Position numbers and translations under genes: made by a program. Under the pieces are notes generated by a model, which did not search any database, was not told the origin of the DNA, and saw only the letters and a list, made by a program, of their open reading frames with translations. Shown here piece after piece: positions 6,321 to 13,759 of a stretch of 33,945 bases of DNA; position 1 is the first letter of the stretch, and each line of letters begins with the position of its first letter. The stretch covers positions 1 to 33,945 of the forward strand of contig JAMBEQ010000260.1 of assembly GCA_024506175.1 (NCBI GenBank). Reading direction: 5' to 3'. The stretch comes from Methylocystis sp. (GTDB lineage: Bacteria > Pseudomonadota > Alphaproteobacteria > Rhizobiales > Beijerinckiaceae).

Positions 6321-7823
6321 ATGACGCGTATTCCATCGATCGTTCTAGCGTGCGCCATGGCGGTTTGCCTTGCGCATCCCGGCCTCGCTGATGCGCCAGG
6401 ACCAGACCAGAAAAGCGCGGAAGCAAAGGCTGCCGAAGCGCGCGGGCTGCCGGCCGAGGCCGTGACCACTCATACGATCACGCTGCAAGGCGAAAAGGTT
6501 GCGTTCACCGCGCGGGCGGGCGCCATTCGGCTCAAAGACGTAAAGAGCGAGGCGCCGCTGGCGGATGTCGCCTATGTCTCCTACGAGCGTAACGGCGCCG
6601 AGGCGTCGGCGCGCCCTGTCGCCTTTGTTTTCAACGGCGGGCCGGGCGCCGCGTCGGCTTGGCTGGGCCTGGGCGCTCTCTCGCCCTGGCGGCTAAGCTT
6701 TCCGTCGGAGGCGCCCTCTCCGTCCGCACCGCCCATCCTGGTCGATAATACGGAAACATGGCTCGCCTTTGCCGATCTCGTCCTCATCGATCCGCCGGGG
6801 ACGGGCTATAGCAAACTGCTTTCCGACAGCAGCGACATCGAGAAACGCTTTTTCTCCGTCGAGGGGGACGCCGAAGGGCTCGCGGTCGTCATCCGCAAAT
6901 GGCTCACGGCGCGGGGGCGTCTCGCCTCGCCGAAATACATCGTCGGCGAAAGCTATGGCGGGTTTCGCGCGGCCAAATTGCTTGCGCCTTTGAGAGAGCG
7001 CGAGAATATCGGCGTAGACGGCCTTTTCCTCGTCTCCCCGGCGTTGGATTTCACCTGGCTGCCGGGCGGGCGCAATCTTCTGTCTTACGGGACGCTATTG
7101 CCCTCGATGACGGCGATCGCGCGAGGCGCGAGCGCTCGGAAAGATCTCGCGGACATCGAAAGCTACGCCGCGGGGGAATATGTCGTCGACCTTCTCAAAG
7201 GCGAAAACGACGCGCAGGCGCAGGCCCGCATGAGCGATTCCGTCGCGCGCTTCACCGCGCTCGATCGGTCGTTCGTCTCGCGGCTCGGCGCGCGCATCGA
7301 CGCCAAAAGCTTCAGCCGTGAGCGCGATCGCGGGCGCCAGCGCGTCCTGAGCGTTTACGACGGGAGCGTCGAGAGCTTCGATCCTGCGCCGTTCGCGCCG
7401 ACAAGCGACTGGACCGATCCGGTTTTGGAAACATGGCGCACGCCGCTCGGCGCAGCGATGACCCGGCTCACCCAGGAAAAGCTCGCCTGGCCGATCGGCG
7501 ACGCACGCTATTTCGTCCTCAACGACAAGATTGCGCACCGCTGGGATTATGGGAATGGCGGGCGCGTGAATGCGGAAGCGCTCACCGATCTGCGAGACGC
7601 CCTGGCGCTCGATCCAAGGCTGAAGGTTGTTGTCGCCCATGGAGTCGCCGATCTCGTCACGCCCTATTTCGCAACCAAGCTGATGCTCGATCAGCTCCCA
7701 GCCTATGGCGGGCCCGGCCGCGTCCGACTCGTCGTGATGGCGGGCGGCCATATGCCTTACCTTCGCGACGAGTCGCGCTCCCGCATGCGCGACGCGGCGA
7801 GGGCGCTGATCGAGGGCCGTTGA
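6321..7823 (+). CDS. exported S10-family serine carboxypeptidase
   Basis: A 500-residue alpha/beta-hydrolase of peptidase family S10, which removes C-terminal residues from peptides. A signal peptide (about residues 1-24, ending in GLADA) predicts export to the periplasm. Family marks: the oxyanion-hole segment FVFNGGPGAAS (about 103-113), DPPGTGYS (157-164), nucleophile Ser211 in GESYGG, Asp444 in HGVADLVTP, and His477 in AGGHMPYL. The Ser-Asp-His triad is complete and in the right order. Length is normal for the bacterial branch of S10. It stands between a gene-poor stretch (6057-6320) and repeat copy B, with no operon partner. Substrates are not deducible; periplasmic peptide turnover is likely. 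Confidence 0.9.
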   Translation: MTRIPSIVLACAMAVCLAHPGLADAPGPDQKSAEAKAAEARGLPAEAVTTHTITLQGEKVAFTARAGAIRLKDVKSEAPLADVAYVSYERNGAEASARPVAFVFNGGPGAASAWLGLGALSPWRLSFPSEAPSPSAPPILVDNTETWLAFADLVLIDPPGTGYSKLLSDSSDIEKRFFSVEGDAEGLAVVIRKWLTARGRLASPKYIVGESYGGFRAAKLLAPLRERENIGVDGLFLVSPALDFTWLPGGRNLLSYGTLLPSMTAIARGASARKDLADIESYAAGEYVVDLLKGENDAQAQARMSDSVARFTALDRSFVSRLGARIDAKSFSRERDRGRQRVLSVYDGSVESFDPAPFAPTSDWTDPVLETWRTPLGAAMTRLTQEKLAWPIGDARYFVLNDKIAHRWDYGNGGRVNAEALTDLRDALALDPRLKVVVAHGVADLVTPYFATKLMLDQLPAYGGPGRVRLVVMAGGHMPYLRDESRSRMRDAARALIEGR

Positions 7824-7832
7824 CCGATCGGC

Positions 7833-7948
7833 TAGAACGCATTCCGCAAAAGTTGAGAGGCTTTTGCGACAAGAATGCGCTCCAGGCTTTTGTTTCTGCA
7901 CGATTTCTTATCGCTCGCATGATTCCATGCGAGCGGAAAGCCCGCTAA
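7833..7948 (-). repeat. dispersed two-hairpin repeat, full copy B
   Basis: This is the reverse-complement counterpart of copy A, with both hairpins preserved: CGCTCGCATG/CATGCGAGCG around GATT (7912-7935 on the plus strand), and the long hairpin with outer arms GAACGCATTC and GAATGCGCTC and inner arms CGCAAAAG and CTTTTGCG. The single change in the outer arm leaves a G-U pair, so the fold is kept. The segment between the hairpins is the most diverged from copy A. Confidence 0.9.
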
Positions 7949-8034
7949 CGCCGATGAGGCTGCTTGCCTGGCGATCTGGCGGCGCCTATTTGAGACGCCA
8001 TACTCGCTCGGTTACGCCTTCGAGAGGTTTCCCC

Positions 8035-8328
8035 ATGAAAAGATTCTGGCTTGGCCCGGTTTTCACCCTCGGCCTTTCCGGGTTGGCGTCCCTCGCGCTC
8101 GCTCAGGGCGCCGCCCCTGCTCCCGCCGCCCCCGATTGTGCAGCGCAGGCTGCCGGTAAGAAATTGGCCGGCGCGGCGCTCAACAGCTTCATGAAGAAAT
8201 GCGAACGCGACGCAGCGACCGCCTCTTGTGAGGCCACGGCCGCGGAGAAAAAGCTCGCCGGCGCGGCGAAAGCGAGCTTCACCAAGAAATGCGTGAAGGA
8301 CGCCGCCGGAAAGAAGCCGCCGGCTTGA
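8035..8328 (+). CDS. PsiF-repeat family exported protein
   Basis: A 97-residue protein with a signal peptide ending in SLALAQG, so probably periplasmic. Two copies of the PsiF repeat follow: Cys35 to Cys56 (CAAQAAGKKLAGAALNSF with KKC) and Cys65 to Cys86 (CEATAAEKKLAGAAKASF with KKC). Each repeat has a cysteine at either end, so a disulfide-closed helical hairpin is likely. E. coli PsiF is phosphate-starvation inducible, but its function is unknown; no Pho box was recognised here. GAGAGG lies 9 bases before the chosen ATG. The frame is open upstream into repeat copy B, but that part has no signal peptide, so the longer form is rejected. The 216 bases to proB hold nothing I can identify. Confidence 0.85.
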   Translation: MKRFWLGPVFTLGLSGLASLALAQGAAPAPAAPDCAAQAAGKKLAGAALNSFMKKCERDAATASCEATAAEKKLAGAAKASFTKKCVKDAAGKKPPA

Positions 8329-8544
8329 GCGGCTGAGCCGAACCTCAGACAGCCGCGAATACTGAATGGTTCTCGCTGACCGCGCCTCGCTAGAGGCATA
8401 GGGTCGAATGCTTGCGCGCAACGAGGCGCTTTTCAAAGAAGTGAGACGCAGGCGCAGGCTCTCCTCGATCGACTCATTTGCAGCCGCCCTCCCCTTCGGC
8501 TAACTCTCACGCTTCTATCAGATGAAGCCCTCCTGCCGAGCCCT

Positions 8545-9675
8545 ATGTCCTATCGCGCCCCTGATATCGCTTCTTTCCGCCGCATCGTCGTCAAGGTCGG
8601 CTCCTCTCTGCTGGTCGACCCAAAGGAGGCGTCAGCAAAGCGGAGCTGGCTCACGCGGCTTGCCGACGACATTGCGACGCTGCACCGCGGCGGCGCGGAT
8701 GTTTTGGTCGTTTCCTCCGGCGCGGTGGCGTTGGGGCGCAGCGTGCTCTGCTTTCCGCATGGCGCACTGCCTCTAGAAGACAGCCAGGCCGCCGCTGCCG
8801 TCGGCCAGATCGCCCTCGCCCGCCTTTGGGCGGAGGCGCTGCACGCGCGCGGACTCACCGCCGGGCAGGTGCTCGTCACCTTGGGCGACACCGAGGAGCG
8901 CCGCCGCTACCTTTACGCGCGCGAATGCCTCAACCGGCTCCTGTCGCTGCGCGCCGTGCCGGTGATCAACGAGAATGACACGGTCGCCACCGCCGAGATC
9001 CGCTACGGCGACAACGACCGGCTCGCCGCCCGCGTGGCGACCATGGCGAGCGCCGATCTTCTAGTGCTGCTCTCGGATGTGGACGGGCTCTATACCGCGC
9101 CGCCCGCCTCGGACCCGAACGCCGAGCACATCCGCGTCGTGCCGCGCGTGACGGCCGAGATCGAGGCCATGGCGGGCGGCGCCGCCTCGCAATATTCGCG
9201 CGGCGGCATGCGGACGAAGATCGAAGCGGCGAAGATCGCCACGACCGGCGGCGCCCATATGGTGATCGCCGACGGCCGCGCCGAGGCGCCGATCGAGCGC
9301 ATCTCGAAGGGCGAACGCTGCACGTGGTTCCTCACGCCCTCGAACCCGATAACGGCCCGTAAGAAATGGATTGCGGGCTCGCTCGAGCCGAAGGGCGCCG
9401 TGCATATCGACGAGGGCGCCGCCAGGGCGCTTCTCTCCGGCGCGAGCCTGCTGCCGGCGGGCGTCACCCGCATAGAAGGCGCCTTCGCGCGCGGCGATTG
9501 CATCGTCATCCGCGACCACCGGGGCGGTGAAATCGGGCGCGGCCTCGTGACCTATGACGCCGTCGACGCGACGAAGATTGCCGGCCGCTCGACCAGGGAC
9601 ATAGAAGGGGTCCTGGGCTACAAGGGTCCCGACGAGATTATTCATCGGGACGATATGGCGCTCGCGGGGGAGTGA
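8545..9675 (+). CDS. proB: glutamate 5-kinase
   Basis: ProB phosphorylates glutamate on its gamma-carboxyl with ATP, the first step of proline synthesis and the usual feedback point for proline. The 376-residue product has the amino-acid-kinase domain (about 12-260): KVGSSLLVD near 17-25, SSGAVALG (57-64), INENDTV (141-147), and [11 protein letters not shown]-terminal PUA domain follows (about 280-355; [23 protein letters not shown]). The length fits the kinase-plus-PUA form. The partner proA and the GTPase gene obgE, often adjacent in alphaproteobacteria, are not in the window on either side. The Shine-Dalgarno is poor, and the ATG is chosen because it begins just before the conserved kinase start. 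Confidence 0.96.
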   Translation: MSYRAPDIASFRRIVVKVGSSLLVDPKEASAKRSWLTRLADDIATLHRGGADVLVVSSGAVALGRSVLCFPHGALPLEDSQAAAAVGQIALARLWAEALHARGLTAGQVLVTLGDTEERRRYLYARECLNRLLSLRAVPVINENDTVATAEIRYGDNDRLAARVATMASADLLVLLSDVDGLYTAPPASDPNAEHIRVVPRVTAEIEAMAGGAASQYSRGGMRTKIEAAKIATTGGAHMVIADGRAEAPIERISKGERCTWFLTPSNPITARKKWIAGSLEPKGAVHIDEGAARALLSGASLLPAGVTRIEGAFARGDCIVIRDHRGGEIGRGLVTYDAVDATKIAGRSTRDIEGVLGYKGPDEIIHRDDMALAGE

Positions 9676-9697
9676 GCGGAAGCGCCAGAGCTTCCGC
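9676..9697. terminator. hairpin between convergent proB and csp3
   Basis: A perfect 8-bp inverted repeat, GCGGAAGC (9676-9683) and GCTTCCGC (9690-9697), with a 6-nt loop lies directly after the proB stop and 28 bases from the end of the convergent csp3. No T tract follows on either strand, so termination would need help. Confidence 0.4.
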
Positions 9698-9724
9698 CAT
9701 GGCGCCGCCCCAAAGGCGAGTCGC

Positions 9725-10135
9725 TCAGTGCCGGGCACCGATCGACTGAGCCGCCCGATTGCAGGCTTCCTCGCACCGACGGCAAGCGTCAGCGCACAAC
9801 CTGCAATGTTCGTGCTTGCTGGCGTGTTTCTCGCACTCTTCGCCGCAAATATTGCAAGCCAAGGCGCAGGACTGCAACGTCGAACGTAGCAACTCTTCGT
9901 TAGAGCCCGTCCGTCGCGACGCTATGGCTGCCGTCGCGATGCACATGTCCGCGCAGTCCAGGTTGAGGCGAATGCACTGGCGCAGTTGCTGGACCATGTC
10001 TTCGGCAACGCAGGCATCAGCACAAATAATACAGGCGTTGGCGCACTCGTAACATTCCTCGACGCATGACACCAAGTCTTGGTTGACGTTGCCCTTGACG
10101 TCAGGGTGAGTGCTGAGCGTTTCTGCAACGTGCAT
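9725..10135 (-). CDS. csp3: cytosolic copper storage protein, Csp3 type (four-helix bundle)
   Basis: The 136-residue protein has 18 cysteines, at 24, 28, 31, 35, 38, 42, 54, 61, 65, 90, 94, 97, 101, 111, 114, 118, 121 and 125, arranged in CxxxC and CxxC steps along predicted helices. This is the pattern of the Csp four-helix bundles that fill their core with many Cu(I) ions, first described in Methylosinus trichosporium OB3b. There is no signal peptide or Tat motif, so it matches cytosolic Csp3 rather than exported Csp1/Csp2. The histidines near the bundle end (KHEHC) also fit. Role: binding and buffering Cu(I) in the cytosol. The start ATG has GGAGAAG ahead of it, but that site lies in an inverted repeat. 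It is a single gene, divergent from an ABC importer. The gene symbol follows the family. Confidence 0.92.
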   Translation of the reverse strand: MHVAETLSTHPDVKGNVNQDLVSCVEECYECANACIICADACVAEDMVQQLRQCIRLNLDCADMCIATAAIASRRTGSNEELLRSTLQSCALACNICGEECEKHASKHEHCRLCADACRRCEEACNRAAQSIGARH

Positions 10136-10141
10136 GATCTT

Positions 10142-10177
10142 CTCCGAGGTTAGAGGCCTGCCTTAAACCCCTCGGAG
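10142..10177 (-). promoter_or_regulatory. inverted repeat that pairs the csp3 Shine-Dalgarno
   Basis: On the csp3 mRNA strand, CTCCGAGG (10177-10170) and CCTCGGAG (10149-10142) form a perfect 8-bp stem around a 20-nt loop. The 3' arm contains the GGAG of the ribosome site, 6 bases before the ATG. If folded, the stem would block ribosome entry. It could be a translational switch or the operator of a dimeric repressor. Confidence 0.45.
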
Positions 10178-10335
10178 GCGATCTTGGTTTCGTTTCGTCG
10201 CGCTCTTTCCGTCGTTCCGACGGGTGGCGGCTTGATGCGGTGGCAGAAGAAGTCGCGCTCGCAGCTGCAGCCGAAGACGAGACGAACGAACTCAAAAGCG
10301 ACAATTTGCGCCCCGTTTTGCGTGATTGGCCTGCA

Positions 10336-10370
10336 TCCGCATGATTACATGCGAGCGGAAAGCGCGCTAA
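10336..10370 (-). repeat. dispersed two-hairpin repeat, partial copy C
   Basis: Only the first half of the repeat is present: on the minus strand TTAGCGCGCTTTCCGC followed by the first hairpin with one base change in the loop and a shortened right arm (TCATGCGG instead of TCATGCGAGCG). The second hairpin is missing. It lies 30 bases before the ABC binding-protein gene. Confidence 0.75.
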
Positions 10371-10400
10371 GACGATCCTTCGACGATCGCAGGGAAGCTC

Positions 10401-11369
10401 ATGAAACGCCATATCGCCCTTTTCGCCGCCGCTCTCCTCTTCGCCGCGCCCGCTCACGCGGAAAAGTTTCGTCTCGCGTTGCAAAAGACCGGCACGAGCG
10501 GCTGGGAGATGGCCGTCGTGAAGGCGTTTGGCCTCGACAAGGATGCGGGGCTGGAGCTCGAGGTAACTGAGCTCGCCTCGCCGGAGGCCGGCAAGATCGC
10601 CATCCAGGGCGGGGGCGCCGACATCATCGTTTCCGATTGGCTCTGGGTTGCGCGCGCGCGCGCCGAAGGCGCCAAACTTACGCTCTACCCCTATTCCACC
10701 GGCGTCGGCGCGGTGATGACCAAAGACGCGACCATCAAAAGCGTGAAGGATCTCCTTGGCAAAAAGCTCGGCGTCGCCGGCGGACCCTTGGACAAAAGCT
10801 GGCTGATGCTCGAAGCCTTTGCGCTGAAGCAGGGCGTCGATCTTGCGAAAAGCGCCACAGTTCTCTACGGCGCGCCGCCGCTCATTGCAGAAAAAGCCAT
10901 GCAGGGCGAAATCGACGCGGCGCTCGAGTTCTGGAATTTCGCCGCGGATCTCGAGGGCAAGGGTTTCGGCCGCACAATCGACATCGCCGATGTCGAGAAA
11001 GCGCTCGGCGCCAAAGGAAACGTCGTCATCACCGGTTACGTCTTCGACGAGGGCTTCGCAGCTAAAAACAAGCACGCGCTGGACCGCTTCTTCGCCATGA
11101 CGGCGAAAGCCAGGGCGCTTATTGCGCGCGACGACAAGGCCTGGGCGACGGCGGCGAGCCGCATCGGCCAGAAGGACGCGGCGACGCTCGACATTTACCG
11201 CAAGCGCTATGTGGCCGGATTTCCCAAGCGCACGGTTGCGGAAGAAGAGGCCGATGCGAGTGCCCTCTATAAGGTGCTCGCGGAAATCGGGGGCGAGAGG
11301 CTCGTCGGGCCCGCCAAGACGCTCGATCCGGGAACCTTCTACAAAGGCGGCGAGGTCGCGGCGCGTTGA
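10401..11369 (+). CDS. ABC transporter periplasmic binding protein, NitT/TauT (NMT1-like) family
   Basis: The 322-residue protein has a 20-residue signal peptide ending in APAHA, so it is the periplasmic ligand receptor of the importer encoded downstream. The fold marks of the SsuA/TauA/NMT1 group are visible: ALQKTGTSGWEMAVVKAFGLDK at the start of lobe 1, IQGGGADIIVSDW, SVKDLLGKKLGVAGGPLDKSW at the lobe junction, and QGEIDAALEFWNF. AGGGAAG stands 7 bases before the ATG. The stop overlaps the TTG start of the permease gene by three bases, indicating translational coupling. The ligand is not predictable; sulfonates, nitrate/cyanate, pyrimidine precursors and other small compounds are all handled by this family. 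Confidence 0.88.
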   Translation: MKRHIALFAAALLFAAPAHAEKFRLALQKTGTSGWEMAVVKAFGLDKDAGLELEVTELASPEAGKIAIQGGGADIIVSDWLWVARARAEGAKLTLYPYSTGVGAVMTKDATIKSVKDLLGKKLGVAGGPLDKSWLMLEAFALKQGVDLAKSATVLYGAPPLIAEKAMQGEIDAALEFWNFAADLEGKGFGRTIDIADVEKALGAKGNVVITGYVFDEGFAAKNKHALDRFFAMTAKARALIARDDKAWATAASRIGQKDAATLDIYRKRYVAGFPKRTVAEEEADASALYKVLAEIGGERLVGPAKTLDPGTFYKGGEVAAR

Positions 11370-12121
11370 TCCGCCTCATCTCGCTTACGACGCTTCTTGG
11401 CCTCTGGCAGGTCGCCGCATGGCTCTCCGAGCCACGGCGACTGCCGGGGCCTCTGCTCGTTTTCGAGACAATTCTCGAAGAAGCGCGTTCGGGTGCCCTC
11501 TTCTCAAATCTGGCGATCACCCTCGCGCGGGTCATCGCCGCCTTTGTCCTCGCCATGAGCCTCGGCGCGGCCGTGGGCTATGTCATGGGCCGCAACAAGA
11601 TCGCCGACCGGCTGCTCGACCCCTGGCTCGTCGCATTGCTGAACTTGCCCGCGCTCGTCGTCATCGTGCTCGCTTATGTCTGGGCGGGGCTGACGGAGGC
11701 GGCGGCCATCGGCGCCGTCGCGCTCAACAAGCTGCCGAACGCCGTCGTGGTGATCCGCGAGGGCGCGCGCGCGCTTGATCCGCAGCTCGAGGAAATGGCG
11801 CAGGTCTTCCGCTTCTCGCCCCGCGCCCGGCTGCGACATGTCGTGCTGCCGCAGCTGGCGCCCTATTTCGCCGCAGCGACGCGTTCGGGCCTGTCGCTCG
11901 TATGGAAAATCGTGCTCGTCGTCGAGCTGCTCGGGCGCTCCAACGGCGTCGGCTTCGAGATCAACATGGCGTTCCAGCAGTTCGACATGAAGCTGCTTTT
12001 CGCCTACGCCCTACCCTTCGTCGCGCTCATGCTCGGCGTCGAAACATTCCTGGTGCAGCCCCTTGAACGACATGTCGCCCGCTGGCGGCGCGGCGTCGCT
12101 GGACGTCGCGGTTACGCATAA
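11366..12121 (+). CDS. ABC transporter permease, NitT/TauT type
   Basis: A 251-residue inner-membrane protein with about six hydrophobic helices and the binding-protein-dependent permease (EAA) loop: EEMAQVFRFSP, then RHVVLPQLAPYF, about residues 145-175, which docks on the ATPase. The start is a TTG at 11366 (TTGA overlap with the previous stop), chosen because the first helix begins almost at once and no in-frame ATG occurs before it. The C-terminal codons overlap the ATPase gene by 50-59 bases. It should form a homodimeric channel with two ATPase subunits. Confidence 0.88.
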   Translation: MIRLISLTTLLGLWQVAAWLSEPRRLPGPLLVFETILEEARSGALFSNLAITLARVIAAFVLAMSLGAAVGYVMGRNKIADRLLDPWLVALLNLPALVVIVLAYVWAGLTEAAAIGAVALNKLPNAVVVIREGARALDPQLEEMAQVFRFSPRARLRHVVLPQLAPYFAAATRSGLSLVWKIVLVVELLGRSNGVGFEINMAFQQFDMKLLFAYALPFVALMLGVETFLVQPLERHVARWRRGVAGRRGYA

Positions 12122-12812
12122 AGATCACACGAGCGCCGACGGGCGCCCGCTGCGCGCGCTCGACGAGCTGCGCCTGACCCTGCCGATCGGCAAGGCAGGC
12201 GCCCTTGTCGGCCCCTCGGGCTGCGGCAAGACCACGCTGCTGCGGCTGATCGCCGGCCTCGATCACGACTACGCCGGTCATATTCGCCTTCCCGCTCATG
12301 GCCGTCTGGGGATGGTTTTTCAGGAGCCCCGCCTGCTGCCCTGGCGCAGCGTCGCCGACAACATCCGCATCGCGGCGCCGGAGGCGACCGAGCAGGAGGT
12401 TGCGGCGCTGCTCGACGACCTCTCGCTCGCCGAACATGCGGCGCATTATCCGGGAGAATTATCGCTCGGCCTGGCGCGGCGCGCAGCGCTCGCGCGAGCG
12501 CTTGCCATAAAGCCCGACCTGCTGCTTTTGGACGAACCGCTCGTCTCGCTCGACGCCGCGCTCGCGCGCGAGCTGCGCGACAAGATCGCGGCGCTGATCG
12601 ACGAAAAGCGCATCACGACGCTCGTCGTCACCCATGATCTTTCGGAGGCTATCGCGCTCGCCGACAGGATTTTTCTGCTCTCGCCGCGCCCCGCGCGCGT
12701 GATGACGACGCTCGACATCCCGACGCCGCGCGGACGTCTCGGCAAAGAAGCCGCCCAGGCGCTGGAGACGCAAGCGCATGACGCCTTGGCCTCGGCGCGG
12801 CGTCCGCTGTAG
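12063..12812 (+). CDS. ABC transporter ATP-binding protein, NitT/TauT type
   Basis: The 249-residue ATPase powers the importer encoded by the two preceding genes. Motifs: Walker A GPSGCGKTT (50-58), Q-loop FQEPRLLPW (86-94), Walker B LLLLDEP (153-159), D-loop SLDA, and switch histidine His191 in VVTHD. The signature motif, normally LSGGQ or LSGGM followed by QR, reads LSLGLARR (133-140): the first invariant Gly is replaced by Leu and the Gln is lost, although the second Gly remains. Start is either TTG at 12063 or ATG at 12072; both lie within the permease gene, so translation is coupled. The region after Walker B aligns well with SsuB/TauB. Confidence 0.9.
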   Translation: MNDMSPAGGAASLDVAVTHKDHTSADGRPLRALDELRLTLPIGKAGALVGPSGCGKTTLLRLIAGLDHDYAGHIRLPAHGRLGMVFQEPRLLPWRSVADNIRIAAPEATEQEVAALLDDLSLAEHAAHYPGELSLGLARRAALARALAIKPDLLLLDEPLVSLDAALARELRDKIAALIDEKRITTLVVTHDLSEAIALADRIFLLSPRPARVMTTLDIPTPRGRLGKEAAQALETQAHDALASARRPL

Positions 12813-12847
12813 GCAACCCTCCTCGTAAAGCTGGCAAGCGCTGGCCG

Positions 12848-12945
12848 TGAGCTCATCCCTCCCCTTTACGCGGAGGGTGTCGCGCGACAGCGCGACGGGT
12901 GGGGTCAGGCCCATCCACTTTCGTTGTGGCGCGAGAACCCCACCC
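12848..12945. repeat. REP-like palindromic repeat, family 2 copy 1
   Basis: The stretch has the layout CTCCCCTTTACGCGGAGG, then GTGTCGCGCGACAGCGCGACGGGTGGGG, then GGCCCATCC, then ACCCCACCC. Arms GGGTGGGGT (12897-12905) and ACCCCACCC (12937-12945) form a perfect 9-bp stem. The core GTGTCGCGC...GCG-GACGG-TG-GGG matches the repeat between rpoB and rpoC (31761-31790). It lies directly downstream of the broken dehydrogenase and between two convergent genes. Confidence 0.7.
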
Positions 12946-12974
12946 GGCGGCTTGCGGCCGCCGACCTCGACTCG

Positions 12975-13660
12975 CCAATCGACCTCTTTACCCAGATAAT
13001 CGACGAAACGGCGCGTGCCGGCGAGCGTCAACCTATCCACGATGCGAACAATGCCGGCCGCGCTTTCCTCTACAACGAGCGGCGCCTCGGGTCCGCCCAT
13101 ATCGGTTCGCACCCACCCTGGATGCATGGAAATAACCGCAATCCCTTCCGGCTCGAGATCGTCAGCCAGGCATTGGGCGATCTTGTTGAGGCCCAGTTTC
13201 GAGACGCGGTAGCCCACGGTGAATGTTCCTCCAGCGCCATCGAGCCCAAGACGCTCGACATCAACGCAATACGCGGCCGCTCTCCTTGCCTGAGCAGCGG
13301 CAGGAATGCCTGGACGACGCGCAACGGCCCGAGCGTGTTGATGTTGATAAGGTCGAGCACGCCGTCAAAATCCATGTAGAGCGCGGACTGGCGCTGCGGC
13401 CCATAAGCGCCGGCGTTTGCGATCAGCGCGTCGACCGGCTCGGAGACCTCCGCAGCCGCTGCGCGGATTTGCGCCTCGTCGCGCGTGTCGAAGATGAGGA
13501 TCTGCCCCTTGTCTCCCAGAGGCGCGAGGGCGTCCTGCAGGGCCGCGTGGCCGCTTTCGCTGCGCACGCTCGCGGTCACGCGCTCGCCTCGCGCTGCGAG
13601 CTGGCGAGCAATCTCTAAACCAATGCCCCGGCTCGCGCCGGCGATGAGCCAATGCGACAT
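12975..13660 (-). pseudogene. short-chain dehydrogenase/reductase, broken by a frameshift
   Basis: Begins at ATG 13660 with MSHWLIAGASRGIG (NAD(P)-binding Gly motif), continues through the ANAG motif and ends its first frame soon after RPRIALMSS. The remaining half, including the catalytic YRVSK (Tyr-xxx-Lys), HPGWVRTDMGG and RFVDYLGKEVDW, lies in another frame. Adding one C at about 13252-13254 would give MSS-RLGLDGAGGTF-TVGYRVSK, a normal SDR sequence, so a one-base deletion is the simplest explanation (true mutation or sequencing error). The second frame has no stop after EVDW, where family members commonly end; it runs on through the REP-like repeat and far into the antisense of the ATPase gene, to 12459. 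As it stands the protein could not be active. The substrate is unknown. Confidence 0.8.
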
Positions 13661-13759
13661 AACCAGTCTCCCGCTAAAGCCACGCATTCCGTATAGCTAG
13701 CGCGGCGTCTTGTCTTCGGCTCTCGCGATGCTAGCCTTTATGCTCCGGGGGGCTACCCA

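Noticed and set aside
12459-12974. C-terminal read-through of the dehydrogenase into the ATPase antisense strand
   Set aside because: The part after EVDW is derived from the repeat and antisense of the ABC ATPase gene; not a real domain.
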